Assembly (NCBI GenBank): GCA_964440405.1
Contig: CAYTSB010000055.1
Coordinates: 1-5,152, forward strand
Direction of reading: 5' to 3'
Length of the DNA: 5,152 nucleotides
Source of the DNA: DAOSVX01 sp964440405
GTDB taxonomy: Bacteria; Bacillota_I; Bacilli_A; RF39; UBA660
Shown here in pieces: positions 1-5,108 of this stretch. The first letter of the stretch is position 1. Every line of letters starts with the position of its first letter. The position numbers and the translations under genes are program-made. Below the pieces are notes generated by a model. That model made no database searches, had not been told where the DNA came from, and saw only the letters and a list, made by a program, of their open reading frames with translations.

Positions 1-28
1 AATATTTTGACTGTTTATGTCAAAGCTA

Positions 29-57
29 TGGAAAGCAAGTGTCATTTTTGCTATATT
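29..57 (+). promoter_or_regulatory. Extended -10 promoter for the 30-codon ORF
   Basis: A TG dinucleotide at 49-50, one base, then TATATT at 52-57 makes an extended -10 element with one mismatch to TATAAT. Seventeen bases upstream, TGGAAA (29-34) matches TTGACA at four of six positions. The expected start near 63-64 leaves a leader of about 14 bases that consists almost wholly of the ribosome binding site. It is judged by eye only. Confidence 0.55.
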
Positions 58-77
58 ATATTTAGAAAGGAGAATTT

Positions 78-170
78 ATGTTTAGAATAGATTTTATAAT
101 AAATAAAATGCTTAAAGACATAAAAAATAGTATCCTTGACTTGTCATCATCTGAAAGCGACAAAAAGTGA
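78..170 (+). CDS. Small hypothetical protein, 30 aa
   Basis: I do not recognise this protein. It is a 30-codon ORF from ATG to TGA, beginning MFRIDFIINKMLK and ending in the polar tail SSSESDKK. The support is in its signals: AGAAAGGAG at 64-72 is a strong Shine-Dalgarno site with five bases before the ATG, and a plausible extended -10 promoter lies just upstream. Residues 2-22 alternate hydrophobic (F, I, L, M) and charged (R, D, K) residues, so a short amphipathic helix is possible; there is no clear membrane span or signal peptide. It ends six bases before the -35 box of the gpsB promoter. It could be a genuine small protein, a leader peptide whose translation affects gpsB transcription, or a chance ORF. 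Codon bias cannot be judged at this length. Confidence 0.45.
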   Translation: MFRIDFIINKMLKDIKNSILDLSSSESDKK

Positions 171-176
171 TACGCC

Positions 177-205
177 TTGACTTTTAACTACATTTTTTAT
201 ATAAT
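177..205 (+). promoter_or_regulatory. Sigma-A promoter of gpsB (and probably rnpB-rodZ-pgsA)
   Basis: TTGACT (177-182) and a perfect TATAAT (200-205) are separated by exactly 17 bases, one mismatch from the vegetative consensus. The expected start near 212 gives a leader of about 19 bases containing the AAGAAGGGAAG ribosome binding site (214-224) before the gpsB ATG at 231. With no terminator before 2050, it may supply the whole downstream unit. Confidence 0.9.
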
Positions 206-230
206 GTCAGCATAAGAAGGGAAGTTTGCT

Positions 231-560
231 ATGTTTAATGATCGAATTTTTTTAACTCCAAAAGAAATACTGGAAAAAGAATTCAAAATTGATGCTAGAG
301 GATATAGACCTCAAGAAGTAGATAAGTTCTTAGATATGATTATTCGTGATTATGCTGAATATAATAATATTATCAAGAAGTATGATGTTGAAATGAAAAA
401 TTTAGTTGAAGACAATAACAAACTAAAACAGGAATTAAGGAACATCAAAACTGATCTTGAATCTAGAGAAGATGATGGATCAAGCAAGAATGTAAGTAAT
501 ATCGACCTTCTTAGAAGAATAAGTCAATTAGAAAAAATAGTATTTGGAAAAAATGAATAA
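231..560 (+). CDS. gpsB: Cell division regulator GpsB
   Basis: GpsB is a cytosolic DivIVA-related adaptor that docks penicillin-binding proteins and other wall-synthesis proteins at the division site and helps shuttle them between septum and side wall. The 109 residues have the full family layout. The N-terminal DivIVA-like domain (about 1-70) contains KEILEKEF (11-18), RGY (23-25) and EVDKFLD (29-35). It keeps Y25, D31, L34 and D35, which form the known PBP-binding groove in Bacillus GpsB at the same numbering. A coiled coil follows, then a polar linker (about 72-89) and the C-terminal trimerisation helix ending LEKIVFG (100-106). Length is slightly above the usual ~98 residues because of the linker. 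The ATG at 231 has a good SD site and a consensus promoter. Its last codons and stop codon also form the 5' strand of the RNase P RNA P1 helix, so the two genes physically overlap; gpsB followed by rnpB is also the order in Bacillus. Confidence 0.97.
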   Translation: MFNDRIFLTPKEILEKEFKIDARGYRPQEVDKFLDMIIRDYAEYNNIIKKYDVEMKNLVEDNNKLKQELRNIKTDLESREDDGSSKNVSNIDLLRRISQLEKIVFGKNE

Positions 561-910
561 ATCTTGGTAAACGCTGCATGTTCTTAGGAATATGTAGAGG
601 AAAGTCCATGCTCACACAGTCTGGAATGATTGTAGTGTTCGCGCAGTAGGAAAAGATAACTACTGGTAGTTTAACTAACGGCTTTGAAATAACCTGAAAT
701 GGTTAAAGTAAATATAAAAGTGCCAAAGAGACGAGTATTAGAGGAAACTTTAATAATGGAACGAGGTAAACCCCGCGAGTGAGAAACCCAAATAATGGTA
801 GGGGAATTCCTTTTGAGGAATAATAACTTAAAAAGGGAACTAGTAATAGTAGATAAATGTTTGCCACTTCTTTAATTTAGAAGGACAGAACATGGCTTAT
901 AAGATTTATT
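556..910 (+). ncRNA. rnpB: RNase P RNA, bacterial type B
   Basis: This is the catalytic RNA of RNase P, which cleaves 5' leaders from precursor tRNAs together with the RnpA protein. Helices can be traced by eye. P1 pairs 556-565 with 901-910, ten Watson-Crick pairs extendable outward to 551/915 with two G-U pairs. P2 pairs 566-572 with 859-865. P3 is a hairpin at 574-597. P4 pairs the 5' strand in GAGGAAAGTCCATG (597-610) with the 3' strand CATGGCTT (891-898), leaving the universally conserved bulged U at 605. The GGTAGGGGAA segment (797-806) is the L15 loop that binds the tRNA CCA end, and the conserved AGTGCCA and GGTAAACCCC segments are present. A short P19-like hairpin lies at 867-883. 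Overall form matches Bacillus type B rather than type A. The mature ends are uncertain by some bases. No separate promoter was convincing inside gpsB, so the RNA may be processed from the gpsB transcript. A T-run at 913-918 follows P1. Confidence 0.97.
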
Positions 911-942
911 TGTTTTTTATATTATGGATTAGGAGTGAAATC

Positions 943-1419
943 TTGAATGAGATTGGACTAATGTTAAAAAGTGCAAGAGAAAAAGCTGGCGTTTCCAAAG
1001 AAGAAGCTAGCGAAGACCTGAACATTAAATTATTAGTGCTTGAAAACATTGAAGACGGTAATATCGGTTGTTTTAAAGATATTTTTGTTTTGAAAGATTA
1101 TATTAAAAAATATTCAAAATATTTAGGGTTAGATCCTGATAAAACAATTGATGAATTTAATGAATATTTATTTGAATATACCTCAAAAATCCCACTTAAA
1201 AAAATTGAAAAAGCGATTGCTTTAAAAAAACATCAAAAGAAAGAAAAAGCCGATCGTGTAATATCGCCTTATAGTAAGATTAAAAGTAAACATCATACAT
1301 TAAAATATGTATTGGTCTATATTGGAATAGTTATCCTTCTGGTGCTGGCAGTAGTTTGGTCTATTAAGCAAATAACTGTCGGTAACGATGTAGCTACTTC
1401 AATCGGATATAAAAAATAA
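943..1419 (+). CDS. rodZ: Short RodZ-like membrane protein with N-terminal helix-turn-helix
   Basis: RodZ links the MreB-based elongation machinery to the membrane through a cytoplasmic helix-turn-helix domain. This 158-residue product starts at TTG 943, chosen because AGGAG (931-935) sits seven bases upstream; the longer in-frame ATG at 892 lies inside the RNase P RNA P4 helix and cannot be the real start. Residues 4-70 fit the RodZ HTH_25 fold: GLMLKSAREKAGVSKEEA (5-22), then YIKKYSKYLGLDPD (53-66). A Lys-rich linker (85-120) leads to one membrane helix (about 121-143), inside by the positive-inside rule. Only about 15 residues follow it, so the extracytoplasmic domain seen in longer RodZ proteins (about 290 residues in Bacillus) is missing. 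It pairs tightly with pgsA, as the Bacillus homologue ymfM does. The fold is clear; whether it performs the full RodZ role is less certain. Confidence 0.82.
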   Translation: MNEIGLMLKSAREKAGVSKEEASEDLNIKLLVLENIEDGNIGCFKDIFVLKDYIKKYSKYLGLDPDKTIDEFNEYLFEYTSKIPLKKIEKAIALKKHQKKEKADRVISPYSKIKSKHHTLKYVLVYIGIVILLVLAVVWSIKQITVGNDVATSIGYKK

Positions 1420-1426
1420 GGAGGAT
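1417..1426 (+). promoter_or_regulatory. Ribosome binding site of pgsA overlapping the rodZ stop
   Basis: TAAGGAGGAT is a ten-base perfect Shine-Dalgarno match whose first three bases are the rodZ stop codon, followed by three bases before the pgsA ATG at 1430. A ribosome terminating on rodZ covers the pgsA start, so translational coupling is likely. Confidence 0.85.
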
Positions 1427-1429
1427 ATC

Positions 1430-2026
1430 ATGAATTTGCCAAATAAAATCACAATGGGAAGAATTATTTTAGCAGTATTACTTTTAATTCTTTTAGTATT
1501 TCCATTTAATGAAGTAGGGGTAACATTTCCCACTTACTATTTATTTGATAAAATAGCAATTAATTTAAAGTATATTATTGGTGGGATTATGTTTATGGTT
1601 GCTGCATTTACTGACTTCTTGGATGGCAATATTGCTCGTAAAAGAAATATTGTTACTGACTTTGGTAAAATAATGGATGCAATTGCTGATAAAATACTTG
1701 TTAATGGAGTTTTGATTGTTTTAGCAGTAAATGGTGATATTTCAGTTGTAGTGCCAGTAGTTATTATAACAAGAGATATTGTTGTTGATTCAATTAGAAT
1801 GGTTTCTAGTGGTAAAGGTAAAGTAATAGCAGCCAGTTGGATGGGAAAAGCTAAAACAGTTTGTATGTTAATTGGAATTAGTTTAATCTTTTTCTCAAAT
1901 TTACCATTTGAACTATTAAATATCAGAGTAGCAGAACTATTAGTTTTCTTAGCAATTGTTTTGTCAGTTATTTCTGGTAGTCAATATTTTATAGCTAATA
2001 AAGAATTTATTTTGTCAGAAATGTAA
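1430..2026 (+). CDS. pgsA: CDP-diacylglycerol-glycerol-3-phosphate 3-phosphatidyltransferase
   Basis: PgsA is an integral membrane enzyme that transfers a phosphatidyl group from CDP-diacylglycerol to glycerol 3-phosphate, the committed step towards phosphatidylglycerol and cardiolipin. The 198 residues contain an exact CDP-alcohol phosphotransferase motif: D62-x2-D65-G66-x2-A69-R70, eight residues, G79-x3-D83-x3-D87. The aspartates bind the catalytic metal ions. The family start LPNKITMGRI (3-12) and the later WMGKAKT (137-143) are typical of PgsA rather than of phosphatidylserine or cardiolipin synthases. Several hydrophobic segments (about 12-25, 47-61, 88-100, 105-115, 144-156, 167-184) fit the usual six-helix topology. 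The start is fixed by a perfect SD site overlapping the rodZ stop. It is the last gene before a strong terminator. In Bacillus, cinA would normally come next; it is absent here. Confidence 0.95.
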   Translation: MNLPNKITMGRIILAVLLLILLVFPFNEVGVTFPTYYLFDKIAINLKYIIGGIMFMVAAFTDFLDGNIARKRNIVTDFGKIMDAIADKILVNGVLIVLAVNGDISVVVPVVIITRDIVVDSIRMVSSGKGKVIAASWMGKAKTVCMLIGISLIFFSNLPFELLNIRVAELLVFLAIVLSVISGSQYFIANKEFILSEM

Positions 2027-2049
2027 TTATTAATAAAAAAGATATTTCT

Positions 2050-2085
2050 AAAAAGACATTTTAGTTAAGCAAAATGTCTTTTTTT
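2050..2085 (+). terminator. Intrinsic terminator after pgsA
   Basis: A 13-bp stem pairs 2050-2062 with 2071-2083 around an eight-base loop (2063-2070), built on the core AGACATTTT/AAAATGTCT and ending in seven Ts (2079-2085). It closes the gpsB-rnpB-rodZ-pgsA unit 23 bases after the pgsA stop. The matching A-run on the 5' side means it could also work on the opposite strand. Confidence 0.93.
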
Positions 2086-2101
2086 GTTAACCAAATTATA
2101 C

Positions 2102-2115
2102 CAAACAATTGTTTG
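2102..2115 (+). promoter_or_regulatory. Candidate LexA/DinR (SOS) box of recA
   Basis: CAAACAATTGTTTG is a perfect 14-base palindrome ending nine bases before the -35 box of recA. It has the AAC-N4-GTT core and outer C...G of the Gram-positive SOS consensus CGAAC-N4-GTTCG, differing only by a symmetric G-to-A / C-to-T pair at the second and thirteenth positions. LexA control of recA is general in Firmicutes. The identification rests on pattern and position, not on a matched regulator. Confidence 0.6.
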
Positions 2116-2124
2116 AAAAAGATG

Positions 2125-2153
2125 TTGACAAAACAAATTCCTTGTAATACAAT
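2125..2153 (+). promoter_or_regulatory. Sigma-A promoter of recA
   Basis: A perfect TTGACA (2125-2130) and TACAAT (2148-2153, one mismatch) are 17 bases apart. The start is expected near 2160, only about 13 bases before the ATG at 2173. That rules out the upstream in-frame ATGs at 2152, which overlaps the -10 box, and at 2074, which is inside the pgsA terminator. Confidence 0.9.
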
Positions 2154-2172
2154 GATAGTGGTAGGAGGAAAT

Positions 2173-3222
2173 ATGAAATACACAAAAGATGAAAAAGATA
2201 AGGACAAAACCTTAGAGCAAGTAATGGCTGATATTGAAAAGCAATTTGGAAAAGGGGCGATAATGCGTCTGGGGGGAAAAGAACATTTGGAAATAGATGC
2301 TGTCCCATCAGGAAGTATTACTTTAGATATTGCTTTAGGAGTAGGTGGATATCCCAAAGGAAGAATAGTCGAAATATATGGACCTGAATCTAGCGGTAAA
2401 ACAACTTTTGCTTTACAGGCAATAGCTGAGGTTCAAAATCAAGGTGGAAGAGCAGCATTTATTGACGCTGAGCATGCTTTAGATCCAACTTATGCTAAAA
2501 AACTAGGGGTTAATATAAATGAACTGCTACTTTCTCAACCTGATACAGGAGAACAGGCATTGGAAATTTGCGAAGCATTAGTTAGAAGCGAAGCAGTTAA
2601 CATAGTTGTTATTGATTCAGTAGCAGCTTTAGTACCGCAAGCTGAAATTGAAGGCGAAATGGGTGATAGTCATGTTGGTTTACAAGCAAGATTAATGAGC
2701 CAGGCTTTAAGAAAATTGTCAGGAACCATCAGTAAAACTAATACAATAACAATATTTATTAACCAGTTAAGAGAAAAAGTAGGAATAATATTTGGCAATC
2801 CGGAAACAACTCCCGGAGGAAGAGCTTTGAAATTCTATTCAACAATTAGGTTAGATATCAGAAGAGGAGAAGCACTTAAAAATGGTGATAATGTTATTGG
2901 TAACAGAACAACTATCAAAGTAGTTAAAAACAAAGTAGCACCACCATTTAAAACTGCAGTAGTTGATATTATGTATGGGGAAGGTATTAGCCGTGAAGGC
3001 GAAATTGTTGATTTGGCGAGTGAAATAAATATAATTGAAAAAAGTGGCGCCTGGTATTCATATAAAGGCGAAAAAATTGGCCAGGGTAAAGAAAATGTAA
3101 AGCAATTGTTAAAAGATAACAAAGTTTTAAAAGAAGAACTTGAGAAAAAGATTTATGAACATTATAAATTAAATAAAAATGAAGAAGATTTAAAAAAATC
3201 TAAAGAAGCAAAGGAAAAATAA
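2173..3222 (+). CDS. recA: Recombinase RecA
   Basis: RecA polymerises on single-stranded DNA, drives homologous pairing and strand exchange, and stimulates self-cleavage of LexA in the SOS response. The start at 2173 gives 349 residues, the normal length; AGGAGG (2163-2168) precedes it and the promoter excludes longer starts. Visible motifs are Walker A GPESSGKT (70-77), the catalytic glutamate region DAEHALDP (98-105, E100), Walker B VVIDSVAAL (145-153), DNA-binding loop L1 around EIEGEMGD (157-164) and L2 around REKVGIIFGNPETTPGG (200-216). Later segments VKNKVAPPF (251-259) and YGEGISREGEIVD (268-280) are family hallmarks. ETTPGG is the variant also found in Bacillus. The C-terminal tail (about 333-349) is rich in Lys and Glu. 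It is probably transcribed alone, under a candidate SOS box, and no intein or frameshift interrupts it. Confidence 0.98.
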   Translation: MKYTKDEKDKDKTLEQVMADIEKQFGKGAIMRLGGKEHLEIDAVPSGSITLDIALGVGGYPKGRIVEIYGPESSGKTTFALQAIAEVQNQGGRAAFIDAEHALDPTYAKKLGVNINELLLSQPDTGEQALEICEALVRSEAVNIVVIDSVAALVPQAEIEGEMGDSHVGLQARLMSQALRKLSGTISKTNTITIFINQLREKVGIIFGNPETTPGGRALKFYSTIRLDIRRGEALKNGDNVIGNRTTIKVVKNKVAPPFKTAVVDIMYGEGISREGEIVDLASEINIIEKSGAWYSYKGEKIGQGKENVKQLLKDNKVLKEELEKKIYEHYKLNKNEEDLKKSKEAKEK

Positions 3223-3234
3223 CTTTGTTTTTTT
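3202..3234 (+). terminator. Possible weak terminator overlapping the recA 3' end
   Basis: CAAAG (3209-3213), inside the last recA codons, pairs with CTTTG (3223-3227) around a nine-base loop containing the stop codon. The stem can extend through 3202-3208 with 3228-3234, using two G-U pairs, and the 3' strand is itself a run of seven Ts. The stem is AT-rich and weak, so partial read-through into rny is possible. Confidence 0.45.
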
Positions 3235-3404
3235 GTTTGAAAAGAGAATAACTCTGTGAAATGAAATATTCAAAGATTTTAATGCGGTGGAATTACACAG
3301 CACTAAAATTTAATAAAGTGCTTTAAAAGATTAAATAATATAAATATTAATAAATTAAAATCAATTGAATTAAAGCTAACTACTTATTCTGCCAAAAAAG
3401 TTTC
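3223..3404 (+). other. AT-rich gap between recA and the rny promoter
   Basis: No recognised gene is visible in this stretch. It holds two possible hairpins: CTGTG/CACAG (3254-3258 with 3296-3300, extended by AAT/ATT across an A-A mismatch), and AGCACT/AGTGCT (3299-3304 with 3317-3322). They share bases 3299-3300 and so partly exclude each other. A 21-codon ORF (3261-3326) has no convincing ribosome binding site. The G-rich GCGGTGG (3284-3290) stands out from an otherwise nearly pure A/T background. Confidence 0.5.
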
Positions 3405-3433
3405 TTGCTTTTATAAAAAAAACCAACTATAAT
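3405..3433 (+). promoter_or_regulatory. Promoter of rny
   Basis: TTGCTT (3405-3410) and a perfect TATAAT (3428-3433) are 17 bases apart. The predicted start near 3440 leaves a leader of about 54 bases, the longest of the promoters assigned here. The leader ends in the SD site GGAGGAG (3482-3488), five bases before the ATG. Confidence 0.75.
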
Positions 3434-3493
3434 AAATACATAGATGTTTATCAAAAATGAATATTTATAAATGAATTAAATGGAGGAGAAATT

Positions 3494-5047
3494 ATGGTAT
3501 GGAATACCCTCTCCATTTTGACTTTAATAGGTGGATTAATATTTGGCGCGGTAGCTGTAATAATAGTGATAGTTGTTCGCAACAAAAATGCCAATAATAA
3601 AGCTGAAAAATTATTAGAAGAAGCAAAAAAAGAAGCAGATAAGTATAAAAGAGATAATCTCTTAGAATTAAAAGAGGAATCTTTTCGTTTAAAACAAGAA
3701 GCAGATCAGGAAATAAAAGAAAAAAAATCAGAACTAAAAGGTAGCGAAGATAGATTGATGCAACGTGAAAAAAATCTTGATAAAAGAGAAGAATTGCTTC
3801 AAACAAGAGATAATCTTTTAACTGAAAAAGATAATAATTTAAATGCTTTACAAAAAGAAATCCAAGATAAAAAAGCTAAAATGGAAGAACTATTAAAAGA
3901 AGAAATGAATGTTTTAGAAAACATTGCTAAGTTTTCTAAAAGCGAAGCCCATGAAATGATATTAAAACGCACCGAAGAAGCCATGGGAAAAGAGATAGCT
4001 CAAATTATCAAAGAAGGAGAAGCTGAAGCTAAACTGGAAGTTGATAAAAAAGCTAAAAATATGATTGTTAATAGTATGCAACGTTATGCTAATGATGTGG
4101 TCAGTGAACAAACAGTTAGTGTAATTGAACTACCTAATGATGAAATGAAAGGCCGTTTAATTGGTCGTGAAGGAAGAAATATTCGTACTATTGAGGCTGT
4201 TACTGGTGTTGATTTAATTATTGATGATACTCCAGAAGCAATAGTAATATCTTCATTTGATCCTTTCCGTAGAGAAATTGCTAAAATAACAATCGAGACT
4301 CTAATTAAAGATGGCAGAATTCATCCCGCAAGGATTGAAGAATTATACGATAAAGTATCAAATGATATGAATGCTAAAATAATTGAAATAGGCAATGAGA
4401 CTTTATATGAATTAGGGATTACTAAAGTTGATCCTGAATTAGTTAAATTAATAGGAAAATTGAACTTTAGAAGCAGTTATGGCCAAAATGCTTTACATCA
4501 TGCCAAAGAAGTTGCCAACTTATCAGGCCTTCTAGCAGCTGAGTTAGGCGAAAATATTAATATGGCTAAAAGAGCAGGACTTTTACATGACATTGGTAAA
4601 TCAATTGATTCTGAAATGGAAGGAAGTCATGTTGAAATAGGTTTAGAAATAGCTAAAAAACATGGTGAAGATGAAATAGTTTTAAATTCAATAGCATCTC
4701 ATCATAATGATACTGTTGCGACATCAATTATTTCAGTATTAGTCCAAATTGCTGATACTATAAGTGCTTCAAGACCTGGAGCAAGAAATGATTCATTAGA
4801 AAATTATGTCAAAAGATTAGAAAAATTGGAAGAAATTGGTAACTCTTATGCAGGAGTTGAAAAAACTTATGCAATGCAAGCTGGAAGAGAAGTAAGGGTA
4901 ATTGTTAAACCAGATCAAATTGATGATTTAGAATCATTTAAAATAGCTAGAGAAATAAAAGAAAAAATCGAAAAAGAAATGCAATATCCTGGAACAATAA
5001 AAATTACAGTTATTAGAGAAACCAGAGCTCAAGAAGAAGCAAAATAA
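3494..5047 (+). CDS. rny: Ribonuclease Y
   Basis: RNase Y is the membrane-anchored endoribonuclease that starts decay of many mRNAs in Firmicutes and is a core part of their RNA degradation network. The 517 residues match the family length (about 520) and order. An N-terminal membrane helix (about 7-28) is followed by a long, highly charged coiled coil (about 33-200) rich in Glu, Lys and Leu. A KH RNA-binding domain has the loop GRLIGREGRNIR (220-231). The HD phosphohydrolase domain (about 330-430) carries H336, the catalytic pair H365-D366 in LLHDIGKS (363-370), H379, H403-H404 and D421. The ATG is supported by GGAGGAG and its own promoter. It follows recA as in the Bacillus recA-rny region. 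A clear terminator comes directly after it, so it is probably monocistronic apart from any read-through from recA. No domain is missing. Confidence 0.98.
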   Translation: MVWNTLSILTLIGGLIFGAVAVIIVIVVRNKNANNKAEKLLEEAKKEADKYKRDNLLELKEESFRLKQEADQEIKEKKSELKGSEDRLMQREKNLDKREELLQTRDNLLTEKDNNLNALQKEIQDKKAKMEELLKEEMNVLENIAKFSKSEAHEMILKRTEEAMGKEIAQIIKEGEAEAKLEVDKKAKNMIVNSMQRYANDVVSEQTVSVIELPNDEMKGRLIGREGRNIRTIEAVTGVDLIIDDTPEAIVISSFDPFRREIAKITIETLIKDGRIHPARIEELYDKVSNDMNAKIIEIGNETLYELGITKVDPELVKLIGKLNFRSSYGQNALHHAKEVANLSGLLAAELGENINMAKRAGLLHDIGKSIDSEMEGSHVEIGLEIAKKHGEDEIVLNSIASHHNDTVATSIISVLVQIADTISASRPGARNDSLENYVKRLEKLEEIGNSYAGVEKTYAMQAGREVRVIVKPDQIDDLESFKIAREIKEKIEKEMQYPGTIKITVIRETRAQEEAK

Positions 5048-5076
5048 ATAAACTTTTAAAAGTGAAATTTTAAGAC

Positions 5077-5108
5077 AAGTAGACAGTTAAAAAGTGTCTG
5101 CTTTTTTT
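5077..5108 (+). terminator. Intrinsic terminator after rny
   Basis: A nine-bp stem pairs 5077-5085 with 5095-5103 (AAGTAGACA with TGTCTGCTT, one G-U pair) around a nine-base loop, followed by a T-run to 5108. It lies about 30 bases after the rny stop and closes that gene's transcript. Confidence 0.88.

Noticed and set aside
134..183. Nine-base direct repeat CCTTGACTT at 134-142 and 175-183
   Set aside because: The second copy is the gpsB -35 region; the first falls in the small ORF with no -10 partner at 17 bases. Two copies this short can arise by chance.
918..925. TATATTAT as a -10 box for rodZ
   Set aside because: The expected -35 positions (895-902) do not resemble TTGACA and lie within the RNase P RNA; A/T runs like this are common here.
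892..942. In-frame ATG extension of the RodZ-like protein upstream of TTG 943
   Set aside because: The ATG lies within the conserved P4 3' strand of the RNase P RNA, has no ribosome binding site of its own, and the extra 17 residues match no RodZ N-terminus; TTG 943 has AGGAG at good spacing.
2074..2172. Longer RecA N-terminus starting at ATG 2074 or 2152
   Set aside because: ATG 2074 lies in the pgsA terminator stem and ATG 2152 overlaps the recA -10 box, so neither would be within the recA mRNA; ATG 2173 has a strong SD site and gives the normal family length.
3284..3300. GCGGTGGAATTACAC resembling part of a T-box (GGTGG...ACC) element
   Set aside because: Only about 60 bases separate it from the end of recA, with no Stem I, specifier loop or matched terminator/antiterminator, and the downstream gene rny is not a tRNA- or amino-acid-related target.
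3261..3326. 21-codon ORF in the recA-rny gap
   Set aside because: There is no convincing ribosome binding site and it overlaps possible hairpins in very AT-rich DNA; kept only as a note under the gap.
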